Part shown: positions 27,420 to 39,050 of the stretch, piece by piece
Layout: each line of letters starts with the position of its first letter
How positions within the stretch are numbered: position 1 is the first letter of the stretch
Source of the DNA: Hyposmocoma kahamanoa
Taxonomy: Eukaryota > Arthropoda > Insecta > Lepidoptera > Cosmopterigidae
Length of the DNA stretch: 64,000 bases
Reading direction: 5' to 3'
Assembly: GCF_003589595.1 (NCBI RefSeq)
Contig: NW_020653711.1
Span: 4,432,777-4,496,776, forward strand
The notes under the pieces: model-generated
What the model saw: the letters and a program-made list of their open reading frames with translations, nothing else
Told to the model about the DNA's origin: nothing
Databases searched by the model: none
Program-made: the position numbers and the translations under genes

Positions 27420-30190
27420 GTGTTATTGCTTCTGTTGTATAGATATTAAATGCTGTGTACATCTGTAATGGGTAGACATATAAGTACAAAACTAATGTGA
27501 AACTACACTATTACCTAAGAGTATATGTACTACTGTTGATGTACCTTAACTATAAAATAAATAAAAAATAGATGGCGCTACGGCTATCAAAGTCGTTGAA
27601 AATCAAATACAAAGATCCGACAAACAAGCACATACAAGAATTCTTCAGGTCCGCTGGTTCGTTTCGTGGCTTAGTTTGCTTACAGTCTACGGATACAGCT
27701 TTCAACAGACAGTTATATCAATAAACAGTCTTAATAGTGTACCATATTAGATAGGATTTAGATAATAGTTTTCTATAAATGGTTTTAGTCAAGTCAAAAT
27801 TTTAAAACCTTCTTAATACCAAACAACTTAATTAAGTGTAATCTCTCTTAAGATTTATTCTTAATGTCCTTATTTTAAGTTAATCTGTAGAAGAACTGAT
27901 TATTTTTAGTAAAATTGTTCTATACACATCCAGTAAAGTCTATGAATACTCTAAAAACTAGTGTTCTTAAGTTTATTCTAGATATATTTAATTTAAAGAT
28001 ATTCTGTAGTGTCTGTACTTATTGATAAACACGTTATAGCACGTCTTCAGTAGATTTTATTTAAAAAAATACTACAATTAGGGTTTTTACTCTATTGGAC
28101 GTTGGAAGAGTTCAGGCAAAATGTATAAAGTAAAGAATATTAAAAGATATGGTGGAGGTGGTGAACCTTGAATATTAAGTCACATCATTCGAAACAATCA
28201 GCGTTGTCAATGCCAATTGTTCAAAATCCCCAAAAATCACGGTTAAAATCCCCAAATTTGGGGAGAGCAAAGTTCATATTTCCCACAAATTCCCCACATC
28301 TCGAGTTTTCATTATTTATTAGAAATATATCGCTTAAAAATATAATAAAGAATGAAGAAACTCAAAATGTAATAATCTATTACGTTTGCTGTGAATGTAA
28401 ACAGAATGTAAAAAGTAAAACTAATTATAAAATTAGATGACCTTAAATCGTTTATTTATTTTAGTTAGATTCAACATTAATCTGTAATCAGTCTTTGAAA
28501 AAAAATCGTTTTTCTTTGCCTTACAAAATTAAGTAAATCGATTATTTGTAGTTCATTCGGTGACACTATATTAATGTTGGAAATAATCAATGAGTTTCGA
28601 CCTATATTTAATATTTAAATTTGACGAGTGGTAAGTTATGGTGTGAAAGTACCAACTGCTCGGCTTGGTTTATCAATAGCTGATTTCGTTTTGCTTCATA
28701 CCGGGGACCGGTCTAAGCGGGAGAACGAATCGCGAACTCAACACGCACCGACTGGTAATTTTACAATTCAGAACCAAGTGCTCTAATAATTATTCCATTT
28801 AAGCTGCTTATTAATAATACGAGTGATGTGCGATGTTGAAAAACACGTCGATATAATCCATCACAGTGATTCTAACAGTAACGATCAAATTAGCGATGCA
28901 TCAGCAATTGATAGATTAAACAAAATGATAAAATGATAGAATCCCAATATTTGTCAATCCCCACAAAATCCCCAATATAGTTGAAATTAACCACAATTTG
29001 GGGAATTCCCCACAAATTATCAACCCTGGATACAATAGTCGTAATTCGCACGCGGGCCAGGCATAGCATACTTTTGTTTGTTGACAAATAAGTGATAAAA
29101 ACAATTGAAATAAGCGCGTAAACTACTGTACTTCAATGTTGTGTATGTGTATTGTGCTGTCTGTCAATAGAAATACATAATACAGTGAAATCATTGTGTG
29201 AAATGTGGTTGGCGTGAAGAAATAACCTCAATTTTGTAATGAAAATTTTATTTCTTCCAACATAACTTAGGTATGTCATTAAAATATTCCTTATATTTAT
29301 ATGATAGGGAATTTATCCACCTTTCTAGTTATATACAACACATTCCATATAATTATAGATAAAGCTATAGACAAAATGCTCCAACAGTGTTTTGAAAAAG
29401 CTTTCAATTCTTATAGACATTTTTATTTTTAAAGGATGACTATGAAGTAGCCGAGAAAAATGTCTTTTCTTCTTAAAAAGTAAATCTAAGTTGAAATTAG
29501 CTTGAAGAAGCCTAGAACTTCTTGGAAATGGTTTGTTTTGGGAGTTATTTTGTATATTTAAGCTTTCTAAAAATATTTAAAACCGAAAATCGATAACTGT
29601 ATTTTAATTAAGTTTATATTTTATAAATATAATAATATAAATTTAGCGAGCGCATTACTTTTATGACAGGTTTTACATCACTTTTCACAATGTATTTGAA
29701 GTCGCACGTCAATTCGCGCTTTCTAACCGATTAAACATTGCGCGAAAAAGTCAGGAATATTATATCTAATTTCGCCATGTTGCAATTTTGATAGTTTATA
29801 TTATGTAAGCCATTAAACTTGAAATTTATTAGTATTAAGAGAATTGCGTCTTATGTTTGTAACGCTTTAGTATTTTGGTTTTAAAATAGTATTACGAAGA
29901 AAACTATCATAGACTATAAATAATCTAAAAACTGTCTACAAGACAAAATAAAAACTGTCTACATTCTATAAATGGTCTTGTAGCATTCTAGAAGGGTTAC
30001 TTGAGAAAAAAGGTAAGTATCACTCTTAAAACTACCTACAGATAGTTTCTCAAAACACTCTTGTGATCTACTAATAAAGTTGTGCCAACTTTTACTTTAA
30101 GTTATCTAGAAACCTACTTCGAGATATCTTGAGGGAATTTGAACTGTTAAAATATTCAATAGAATTAAATTCTATAAGATATCTTATAGT
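27420..30190. other. No gene seen; pair of 'ggggaattcccc' repeats
   Basis: 2.8 kb of AT-rich DNA. Related C/A-rich blocks lie at 28227-28302 and 28958-29022 (AATCCCCA..CCCACAAATT). Otherwise unassigned. Confidence 0.4.
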
Positions 30191-30194
30191 ATAT

Positions 30195-30800
30195 ATTTAG
30201 ATATGGGTGTGCTGCTAGGGCCAGAATGACTAGTGTGCCGTTGGATACCTGAGCTGAGCCTCATCAGATGTTTCGCTCAGATGTTGGAACAGCTTGGTTG
30301 TCTCTTGATCTCCACTGTGCGAGCGGTAGACACAGCAGTATACTATTTGGGTAACTCCTGTATCAACCAGAAGCCACGAAATAGAAAAACTCGATGCTTC
30401 AAGGTTCTTAAGACGCTTGACATAGATGTCATCACAAACGTACACACAGACTCCGGCACGAGGTAGGAACCTGTGCTCCAGAGTATACCCTGGGTAGCTG
30501 AGGTACGCAGTGTCAGTCGGACATCTGATCTGCGTCTCGGTGAGGAACAGCAGGTGCGGTTTATCGGTTTCCAGGTGGTGGTGGACCGCTTCGATATTGG
30601 AGTGCAGCCTTCTGATATTGGTGAGGTGCACTTTTAATGGGAGGACGTGCAGCCGCTGTGAAAAATGTTTTCCTTTTTTATGACTCATAATTTTAAATTG
30701 GAGAAGCGAATAGGCAGGAGACAGGCAGTTGAACGAGGCTTTGCGTCGTCCAAATAAGCATGAAACGCACACTGCCACACGAGGGTACAATCAGTTTGGA
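30195..30800 (-). pseudogene. LINE endonuclease domain, inverted 5' segment
   Basis: The 186-codon minus ORF (30230-30790) is the N-terminal part of an AP-type endonuclease of a CR1/Jockey-like non-LTR retrotransposon: LHSNIEAVHHHLETDKPHL, LFLTETQI (catalytic Glu), GVCVYVCDDIYVKRL and CVYRSHSGDQ. Upstream 5' sequence of the element continues to about 31200. Remains of the next motif extend to about 30195 out of frame. Its C-terminal end, with the SDH motif, is found on the opposite strand from 31220. Confidence 0.8.
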
Positions 30801-31219
30801 GACCGCGGGGACGCCCGAACCCCTCCGGAGATGGTCACATGGTCCTCACCTCCGGTCGCTAACCGGCAAGGTGAAGCATTCTGGGATTCTTCGTTGGGTG
30901 GCGGCGCAGCCTTTCACGAGTGGGTTTTCGCTACTTGGGCCCCCAACTTCCCACGGTCGGCCAGCGGTGCACCGTGTTTCGGATACCGTTAGCCTCCAGA
31001 ACTGAGTGCTCAGTGTGGCAGTATAAGCAGCTACTACTAATCGTTGGACGCAGTGCAACTGTTCAGACCCGACCTCCTAATGGCAACTCGCGAACACGAG
31101 CCGGAACACGGATAAACCATTTGGCGACTCAACTGCGTCGGCATGGTGGTTACCAGCTACGGCCGAAGCCTTAGCACCACTCAGGGATCACTTGTAGAGT
31201 CTCGAGGGTAAACCTACAG

Positions 31220-31915
31220 AAGCGAGCAACATCGATCACCAAAAAACCTCTGACCACTGTCTGGTGAAAGCTGTATCCGTATACTCCCCACCCGATCAGG
31301 GCGATACAGGTTTGCAGATTGGGACGAAATGCGCCATATTTTTGCTTCATATCGCTGGCAAGCTTGCTTTACTTCAGGACATTCGTCGAGCTGTGCTGAC
31401 GCTGTAGTTGAGGTCTTGCGATCTTGCTCGACTACGCAAAGCTCCGAATACTCGAAATCTGAAGAAAGCCTTTAATAAAGCCGCCAAAAAGAGCATAAGT
31501 GTGTTATGCAGTGCCAAGTTCGACCATGTGCGCCGCATAGGGGCCAAGCTTGCCTCTTTTCCAGCAGGCAGCAAGTCTTTTTGGTCCCTGGCCAAAGCGG
31601 TGGAAAAAACTTTAGTAGCCACTCATTACCATCTCTGCTGAGGCCAGACATACTGCGGAAGAGAAGGCGAATCTCTTCGCCTCACTCTTTGCAGAGAGTT
31701 CGCGTCTGGATACCGCAGGATACCTACCACCTTCTTTACCTCAGACTGGATGTCCTATGGCGCCAGTTCGCATACGCCAAAAAGAGGTACCTTAGGTAGA
31801 CCTTTTCAAGGCGAGAGTGAATAGGCATTATTTAGGTGTGCATGGTACATGCTCGACCTCATCGTCACTTTCCATCAGGTGAGATGGAGGTCAAATGCGC
31901 ACTTATTTTTTGCAA
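31220..31915 (+). pseudogene. Same LINE, 3' segment (endonuclease end, linker, C-terminal end), RT deleted
   Basis: Plus-strand translation gives the endonuclease end with SDH (about 31235-31262), the linker RYRFADWDEMRHIFASYRW (from 31303), KSFWSLAKAVEK (around 31580) and, with frameshifts, EKANLFASLFAESSRLD. It then jumps directly to the element's C-terminus LFKARVNRHYLGVHG (31803-31847), so the whole RT core is missing. It ends in an A-run at 31913-31923. Confidence 0.75.
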
Positions 31916-31923
31916 AAAAAAAA

Positions 31924-32576
31924 TCTGGTACGGTTTTGCTAGAAGACGTCAGTTCTAATCCGACCGGATTGAAGGATTTTTTTCTAAGTGTTCGATCTTT
32001 GTATTAATAATTAAGTACAGATAAGTACAGAGAGTTGATAACCTACGAACTTTCACAACACATGGAAAACCGTTTGTTCCCAATAGTTCCATGTACTCAT
32101 TTCCACGTGGAACAAATTGTAACCCAAAAGTTCCATACATTGACCTACTGGGAAAAGGTGTAAGAAGTCCTCAACTCGGATTAGACTATTGTAAAAAATG
32201 AAATTGTTGAGTTGCACTGAGCAATGCTTACGCTTAAAATGATAAGCGTGCTTTTGTGCTTATATTAAAAATCAAACTTTTTTATGTGCTTTTTGTTTAA
32301 AAGCCCGCCTCAAGTTAATATGCGCGTGCGAGCGCATGCGTGTCCTTGACCGTTGGTAAGCTACAGTTAACAATTTAAATTTAGAGAAAAACTGTACACT
32401 AAAGTCTCTTAAAGTCAGTAACAAAGGAAATATTGAGAAATATTTTCATGCTTAAGAGAGTTACAGATGTTTAGGTTATGTTATTTTGTCCCATTGAATT
32501 TACCACTACATAGACAATTAATCTTTATGAAAATAACAATTAACTGAAAATCAAACTTCATCCATCATACGATGCG
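31924..32576. other. No gene seen
   Basis: AT-rich unassigned DNA. Confidence 0.35.
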
Positions 32577-32940
32577 TCGTGCGCCTGGCGGTAAGCGACT
32601 CGCCTGTCCATAATAGTTGCAGTGCCATTCAGACTTTTAAATCGCAAAGATCTAGGGTACACTGCCATTGCGCCTGTATCCTGAGACATGAGTTGCCAAG
32701 TTCCATATGCCTGTGATTTCACCAGCGCTCTTACCCTTCAGAACCGAAACATAGTAATGCTCACATTAGTGCTTGGCGGCAAAAATAGGTAAGGCAGTAA
32801 TTCCCTGGATACTGCATATCCTATGGTCATATGTATAGCTCTGGTATAGCGCTAAGTTTGAACGAGATATTTCCATTATAATGTACACCGGGCGTATGCG
32901 TGATCACAGGAATAATATTAACTGGGTCCGAATCATTTTA
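32577..32940 (-). mobile_element. R1 repeat with the alternative 95-130-bp head
   Basis: R1 body (32577-32812, minus) whose 5' end is replaced by the block seen at 22259-22350 (GAACGAGATATTTCCATTAT..AATATTAACTGGGT). Confidence 0.75.
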
Positions 32941-33914
32941 CATATTATGTACATTTGGCAGTACACACGGCTTTAGAAGGTTAATATTTACAAATCTGAC
33001 AAAATGTACATTTGAGGAAAGACTTGGGAGTAACAAAAATGACACCAAAGAAGTTTTTCTGCATAAGGGGTTACTAAATTTGTTGGAGATGGATATCTTT
33101 AAATGAATAAAGTATACCTATACCAACGTACTCCATTACTATATATAATATAGAACTGAAATCCCATAAACCCAGAGACACTGTTGCCAAACCACTGGGT
33201 TTCCTCGTTTTTCTTTGTATCTATAATAAATTGAAACCTGTTTCCAAGCCCTACATAACCTATAGGAGCTTTAAAAGGTTAGAAGTTTCTATATCATAGT
33301 TTACCAAGTTTCAGCAATGGGAGTTTAGGACTTAAAACATTCTGTAAAATCAATAATAATGATAACAAAACAACACAAATACGTCATCAGTAAGTTTATT
33401 ATAATATTTTATGCATTCAAAATTCTCATTAATATTTAGTAGTAGTTTAGTTTCAGTTGTTGGAAAATATTTGAAGGATTGATTGGCTGTTTATTTGCTT
33501 TGTTGCTTAATAATAACGTCGATGTTGTTTTAGTGCAATCTGTGTGAAAATGAAGCTAGGTACACAAAATTGTCATTTCAAAATTTACTTTGATCAAAAT
33601 TAATTTGAAATTCACATTTAATGTTGCCATATGAATTTTAGTTTCAATGAAATATTCATCTAGATTTGACAGAAAAAAGGTTGATTTGTATAAATTATTT
33701 CATAGTATTTAAACTCTTGGAACACTTCTATCATCGATGCCGTGATCCGCTAAAAGTGCTGCCTAAATCATTGATCATACTTGATCGTTCAGATCATTTT
33801 GCCATGTCGCTTGTACCTTCGTAAGATAACGCAGCGTGTAGGTACCTCTCACTATAATTTCTAATTTAGTTTTTAGGTTTACGTAACTAATAGATTCAGA
33901 CGTTACTTTGCGGA
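32941..33914. other. No gene seen
   Basis: Unassigned; a 68-codon frame at 32900-33106 has no recognisable domain. Confidence 0.35.
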
Positions 33915-34010
33915 AGTCCATGTTAATAAAAATGGAAGTAAATTAATTTGCTACTCCGCGAACCCAGTGAAGGTTAAATCGTGCAAAATAGCTGCGCTTG
34001 TGTTGAATAT
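33915..34010 (-). repeat. Uninterrupted copy (empty site) of the repeat at 9190-9840
   Basis: AGTAAATTAATTTGCTACTC joins directly to CGCGAACCCAGTGAAGG..CGTGCAAAATAGC; in the 9-kb copy these halves are separated by the 547-bp TIR element. Confidence 0.75.
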
Positions 34011-34024
34011 TTTTTCATGCTGTT

Positions 34025-34215
34025 AATTTTACCACCCTCCGTGCTTATTCCTAAATGAAGAAACATGCTCTTTATATCTAGTTATAAGGTTACGTCCTGT
34101 TTGACCTATACACTGTTACATGTGTCACAGGTGAGCTTTTTAGGTTTAGTTTACTTTTGTCACGGATTTCTAATTTGAAAAAGGTATGTAGAAGGCGCTG
34201 ATTGATAGCCTGGAG
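34025..34215 (-). pseudogene. Penelope-like element GIY-YIG endonuclease fragment
   Basis: Minus-strand translation gives IGQTGRNLITRYKEHVSSF (about 34046-34112), the core of the GIY-YIG endonuclease that follows the RT in Penelope elements; upstream CDTCNSVY lies one frame away, so a 1-2 nt deletion separates them. Confidence 0.6.
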
Positions 34216-34254
34216 GAGTTTATATTATGTAAATGGCCTTGGATGTCAATTAAT

Positions 34255-34646
34255 TTCTCTATAATATTAAATCAGTACGTCTATCTCGGATATGTTCTAT
34301 CCTTTGGCAAAAAGCATCAGCCTAAGGAGATCTCAAAAAGAATCCAGCTGGGATGGACTGCGTTTAGCAAGTTAGATGACATCCTTAAAACAGATAAGGT
34401 TCCACAGTGTCTGAAGACACTGTGAACCGTTTGTTTAATCAGTGTGTTGTGCCCACCATGACGTATGGTGTCGAGACATGGACGCTCACGCAGGAGATTG
34501 TATACAGGTTGAGAGTTGCACAGACACAGTTGAACGACATAGTACGCGTCGCAGGGCGTCAATGGATGCGGCTAGCACGGGACCGTGGTGGATGGCACAA
34601 ACTTCGGGAAACCTATAACCAGCAATCGGTGAAATCAGGCTGTTGA
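34255..34646 (+). pseudogene. RTE-type LINE reverse transcriptase C-terminal remnant
   Basis: Two frames: YVYLGYVLSFGKKHQPKEIS..IQLGWTAFSKLDDI (34272-34390) and VVPTMTYGVETWTLT..RLRVAQTQL then VAGRQWMRLARDRGGWHKL (34447-34613). These are the conserved end of RTE ORF2. A frameshift near 34420 and a deletion between RLRVAQ and NDIVRVAG remove the middle. Confidence 0.8.
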
Positions 34647-34649
34647 TGA

Positions 34650-35178
34650 TGATGAAATACAGGTAGTCACATTTTTTTCCTTGTAATATTATTCAAATAT
34701 TAACCATTCAATACTCTTTCTGAATTTTGGCAAAATATGCATATCAATAGATGGCATTGTGTGTTACAAACTAATTTATAAATTACTTACCGCTTGCATG
34801 GGTAGATGGCGCTAATCCTATACAAACTAATAGAATTGCCGACAGTATTCATAAAAAAATATGAAATAAGCGCCATCTAGTAACAAACAAATCGTTTGTT
34901 ATTACCAGAAATTGGAGCAGCTTTAATAAATTGTAGCTAGTCAATGTAAAACAAACTAGTAACAAAAATAGCTATTTGGTACTCGCCGCGAAATCTGATA
35001 TACCAGTAGGTACTAAATACCCGACTACGTGGTTAGCAGTCTTCTTGAGTTATTGGTCAATGGTTTTATGTTTAGAAATGAAACCTGCCAATCAAAAAAG
35101 TATAACCTTTGGAAAAATTATGAAATGCCCGACCCATATTAACGTTTCTTTGTATTGTGTTGTGGAGATAAATAAAGA

Positions 35179-35219
<41 letters not shown>

Positions 35220-35240
35220 TATTTCACCAATCCTTTCCTT
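34650..35240. other. No gene; LINE-like tail with (ATT)n
   Basis: GTTGTGGAGATAAATAAAGATATT followed by about twelve ATT units (35180-35217) looks like the 3' tail of a retroposon of unknown family starting somewhere after 34900. Confidence 0.45.
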
Positions 35241-35244
35241 TTGA

Positions 35245-35330
35245 CGACCTAAATGGCGCAATGGTTTCCACTATAGTTGATGGATATGGAAGTCCCGGGT
35301 TCATTTCCGGGTCCTATGAAAACCTACCAA
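35245..35330 (+). mobile_element. tRNA-like SINE head (fourth type)
   Basis: GACGACCTAAATGGCGCAATGG (A-box-like) and CCCGGGTTCATTTCCGGG (B-box-like). The following AAGTAATGTATTATTGCTAA block recurs at 48935, where no head is present. Confidence 0.45.
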
Positions 35331-35597
35331 CGAAGTAATGTATTATTGCTAAAGTGACTGAAAGAACTAACGATTTCCCAATATTGTGTATTCCTTAAGA
35401 GGGAGGAGAGGAAAAGATCCTAATCTTCGATTTGATTTTAGAGGGGTATATACACTTTAAAGTTAAAAATAAAATTTAGTATGAGTAACTACACGATATA
35501 TTCAAGCATAGACATTAATCAGAAACATAAAACAATAAATTAAATTTTTATTGAATTGACATTCAATTATTTTTTGTGAAATTACTCCACTAGTTTG

Positions 35598-35735
35598 TTA
35601 TAATTATTAATACAAAGATCGAACACTCAGAAAAAACACTCAGAAAAAATTCCTTCGATCCGGTCGGATTCGAACCGATGTCTTCTTGCATACCGTGCCA
35701 GACGCTATACCAACTAAGCCACGGAACGAACCAAC
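35598..35735 (-). mobile_element. SINE B
   Basis: Minus-strand head with CTTAGTTGGTATAGCGTC and B box GGTTCGAATCCGACCGG, then GAAGGAATTTTTTCTGAGTG..CGATCTTTGTATTAATAAT. Confidence 0.75.
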
Positions 35736-36109
35736 GGACCTCACGAATATTTTTATGTGCTTGCGTCGTGTACTTGGCTTTTCAACGACTTTTCAACAAT
35801 AAAGTTTCCTCGATAGATAGAAATCACGAAATGACTTCTAATTTTCAAATTTTTTCGATTTATCCTCGAAATGCTACAGGTTGTTGGGACAAAAATTAGT
35901 TAATTAATTATATTTATGCATGATCGACAACTGTCACTGCGGATTTTTTTTAAAGGGATTAAAAAAATCCCTTCCCAAAAGTTTTAGAGTTATTCCGCTA
36001 AAACGAATTTGGTACTTTTAATGCGCAAAATTCAGCATCTCCTGTCGCATGTCACGCGAACTTCAGGCATATATTTGTTTCACAAATTTGGGCGGAGCCA
36101 ACGTCAAAA

Positions 36110-36849
36110 CTTTTTTGGCATGAAAGCTCTTAATAAAAATAGGAAAGAAATAACGCTATATGAACTCTATGATGCCATCTCTTTCTTTTTTGATGTTCCG
36201 AATCGTCATATCGTAGTATAATGTTAAGGTGCATAATATTATTTACAATCAGAGAATTTAAAATGCCAAAAAGGAAAAGTATGTAATGATGAAATCTATT
36301 AAAATTACGTTGTTTTCAACTATTTTTCCGCATTTTCATGAAGAAAATTAAATAAAACTGCTGTCTTGATTGTCACTTTGTGACAGACAGACACAGGTAC
36401 AGACGGTGACTATTAGAGTCGCCAAGGAGCTCAATGCATGTCGCTGTCATAATTTTACAATACAAACACTGCGTATTTTTATTTAACGAGAAATTATTTT
36501 TTATGTACTATTAAATAAAAACATAAACAAAATATTGAAGAGATTTATGTAACTTGATTTATGTAAATAAATAAGTTCAACGTAATTTTTAATCATTACA
36601 ATTACAAATCTATATTTAGACAATAAATTCGGAAATAATATTGCATCCGTGTAACTATTTTAAGACTGCTAAATTTGACATAAGAACAATATTACTTTAA
36701 TGTTAAAGTCGCGTCGAACTGAGTATATACTGCCAATAAAACATCATAGTTTTAACATTATAATAAGCTTACTTTAAGGGCGTCATGGTACGAAAAGTCA
36801 ATGTAAGGTTAAAGTAATATTGTTTTAAGAGGTTTTAGTAGGCCCCCTG
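36110..36849 (+). mobile_element. hAT-like TIR element, copy 1 (right part)
   Basis: Aligns over ~700 bp with 49065-50245, including GCCATCTCTTTCTTTTTTGA, TTCCGCATTTTCATGAAGAA, TATTTAACGAGAAATTA and a right end reading inward CCAGGGGGCCTAC. The left TIR of this copy was not found. No transposase. Confidence 0.7.
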
Positions 36850-37573
36850 GTCTAGGTGTTCTGAGTAATGTCTCAGAATGAATTCCGTTACTCTGATACG
36901 CGTAACACCGTAGTATGAGACCAGGTAAGTGGTGTGGTTGCTTGACACGTTATTAATCTTATCTATTCTCACTTCTCCCTTACGGACCGAATTCGAGTGA
37001 ATGCAGTATGGTGTATATCTTATTATTATTATTATTATTAGAAGAGAGCCAGGCCAAGCTGTGCGACGTATAATAAGGTTGATAATGAAGTTTAAATTTA
37101 TGAAGTACTTTAAAGCCCTTCTAAAAGGAATGCGTCAAATTAACACACCCGTATATCATTTATCGGAAAACGGATCTACAAGCAGAGAATTCCACTTCTT
37201 TACTTTCCGCTTTGAGAAGGAGGAAGCGAAGCGCTTCGTGCGCTATATGCTTTTGAAAAAGGCTTATATGAGGCAATAGTAAACTTAGAAAAATATTATT
37301 TCCCTTTTTCCATACCATTATAATTTGCAGTTATGTCATTTTATTTAAAAGCTAACCGTACTACCACTAATTGTCATTTGGTTAACGATAAAGGAAAATA
37401 AAAAAAAATCGATAAAAAACACATTCACACACATAGGCAATATAAACTGTAATACCACGAGCCCGATATTCGTCCCGTTACAGTGATATAAAAAATAAAA
37501 AAATATTATAGTATGTAAGTAACTTCAAATTAATAATAACTATGTAATGTTTCTTTATTATTCCTTTAACTTA
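36850..37573. other. No gene supported
   Basis: A 92-codon frame (37001-37279) has a basic, charged C-terminal part and a GAAGCGAAGCGCTTC palindrome inside, but no recognisable domain. Short (TTA)n at 37020. Confidence 0.4.
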
Positions 37574-37795
37574 ACTGCCTCAGTGGCCGAACGGTTACCA
37601 TGCCGAACTGCCACGCAGACGTCTCAGGTTCGATTCCCGGGCCGGGAGAAATATTTGTATGGCCTGCATTTATTTCTCTCGTGAGTTTGGGTGTAATTTG
37701 TGGTTGTCTATGTGTGTATCCATGGCACCCGCGACACAGGCTATCCCTAGTGCGGGGTTATGTTGAGTGTGTGCGTTATTAATTATTATTATTAT
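37574..37795 (+). mobile_element. SINE A, full length
   Basis: Head ACTGCCTCAGTGGCCGAACG, B box GGTTCGATTCC, body GAGAAATATTTGTATGGCC..CCATGGCACCCGCGACACAG, tail TGTGCGTTATTAATTATTATT. Confidence 0.85.
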
Positions 37796-37958
37796 ATTCA
37801 TCAATTCGTTTTAGTTTTAAAGTAAGCATTTATTTTTGTTATTATATATATATTTTTGGAATTTTAAATTTAATTTTGTCGCTATAAGTCACATAAATAT
37901 CGGTTATTTGCTTTGGTTCCTACCAGACAGGCGTGTGGGGATCATAGTGTTTTTGTGT

Positions 37959-38148
37959 AATACCAAGTGGCGGGACGGACAAGTCGTACAGTGCCACTCA
38001 GAGTTTTAAAACGCCCATTTAAAAGTCCCATGTGCTGCAATTTTACCAGCATCCCTTACCCACATATTTCTGCTTGGTGGAAGAAATGATGTAAGGTGTA
38101 AGTACTTCGCTGGATGAACTCTTTTATAAGGAGTTCTAAAGCTACTAA
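37959..38148 (-). mobile_element. R1 repeat, internally deleted
   Basis: TACCAAGTGGCGGGACGGAC to GGAGTTCTAAAGCTACT; deletion removes most of the middle. Confidence 0.75.
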
Positions 38149-38750
38149 CTAAAACTCCCACCTTTAGAATGAAAGTGACCTAACACAAAATTCCAACTTT
38201 TTGGGAAAACGCAAAATAAATTTGAAGAAGACATTTTCATATTATTTAATTTATTACTCTTCAAGTACTTAAGGTAATGGCCTTGTTAGTCCTAGACAGT
38301 ATTGATGAAACATTCACCTTTAATACCTCAAAAAATGTTTCTGATTGTTTAATATTTAACAATTTGAAAATGTAATTTATAAAAACTTTCGCTATAAGAT
38401 CCCTTTTTTGTTATCATTTGCCTTAATAAGAATTAAGTTTCTCTAATTTTTGCCAGCTAAACAAGATGTTACCCTAAGATTTAAGCTGTTTGGATTATAA
38501 AAGAAAGTCATCTCAGTAACAAACTAAGTCACGTTTGTAAAAAAATAATGTTGATTTTGGGAACGAAAACGGTTCAATTGCTAATCCATCACTTTTTCGT
38601 CAACTGTGGTGGCGTGTTGTCTCTGCAGATGCAGATTGAACACTAAACATGTCGATTACATACAGACGCGGGAGGAGAATTTCAAACATAATGAAAGAGA
38701 CCCATAAAAGTAGTGAGTATGTATCATTCCTTGTTAATCATGTCCTTGGT
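38149..38750. other. No gene seen
   Basis: AT-rich unassigned DNA. Confidence 0.35.
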
Positions 38751-39050
38751 ACTAGCAGTAGACCTCTTTATGAAAAAGTTCGTCCAGAAAAGTACTGCTA
38801 TCTTACTTATTTCTGCCGCCAAACAGTAATGTGAGAATTACTGTGCTCCGGTATTGAAGGGTAAGCGTTCTGGTGATATCACAGGCACATGGGACTTGTC
38901 AACTTATGTCTCAGGGTGACGGATGCAGCGGCAGTGCCCCTAAGATATTTGTGATTTAAAGCTCCGGGTGGCACTACAACTTTTATGGATTGTCGTTTAC
39001 CACCAGGAGCACGACTTGTTTGTCCCGTCACTTGATATTGTAAAAAAAAA
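38751..39050 (+). mobile_element. R1 repeat, full length
   Basis: TAGCAGTAGACCTC to GTCACTTGATATTGTAAAAAA. Confidence 0.85.

Larger units (their letters stand above)
30195..31923 (+). mobile_element. CR1/Jockey-like LINE insertion with 5' inversion
   Basis: Inverted EN segment followed by a plus-strand 3' segment and A-tail is the structure left by twin priming during target-primed reverse transcription. Internal deletion removed the RT. Confidence 0.6.

Noticed and set aside
27283..27489. Overlapping ORFs with IYIYIYI runs
   Set aside because: Translation of a TA microsatellite.
30729..31174. Several ORFs upstream of the LINE endonuclease
   Set aside because: Lie in the 5' region of the inverted LINE and overlap on both strands.
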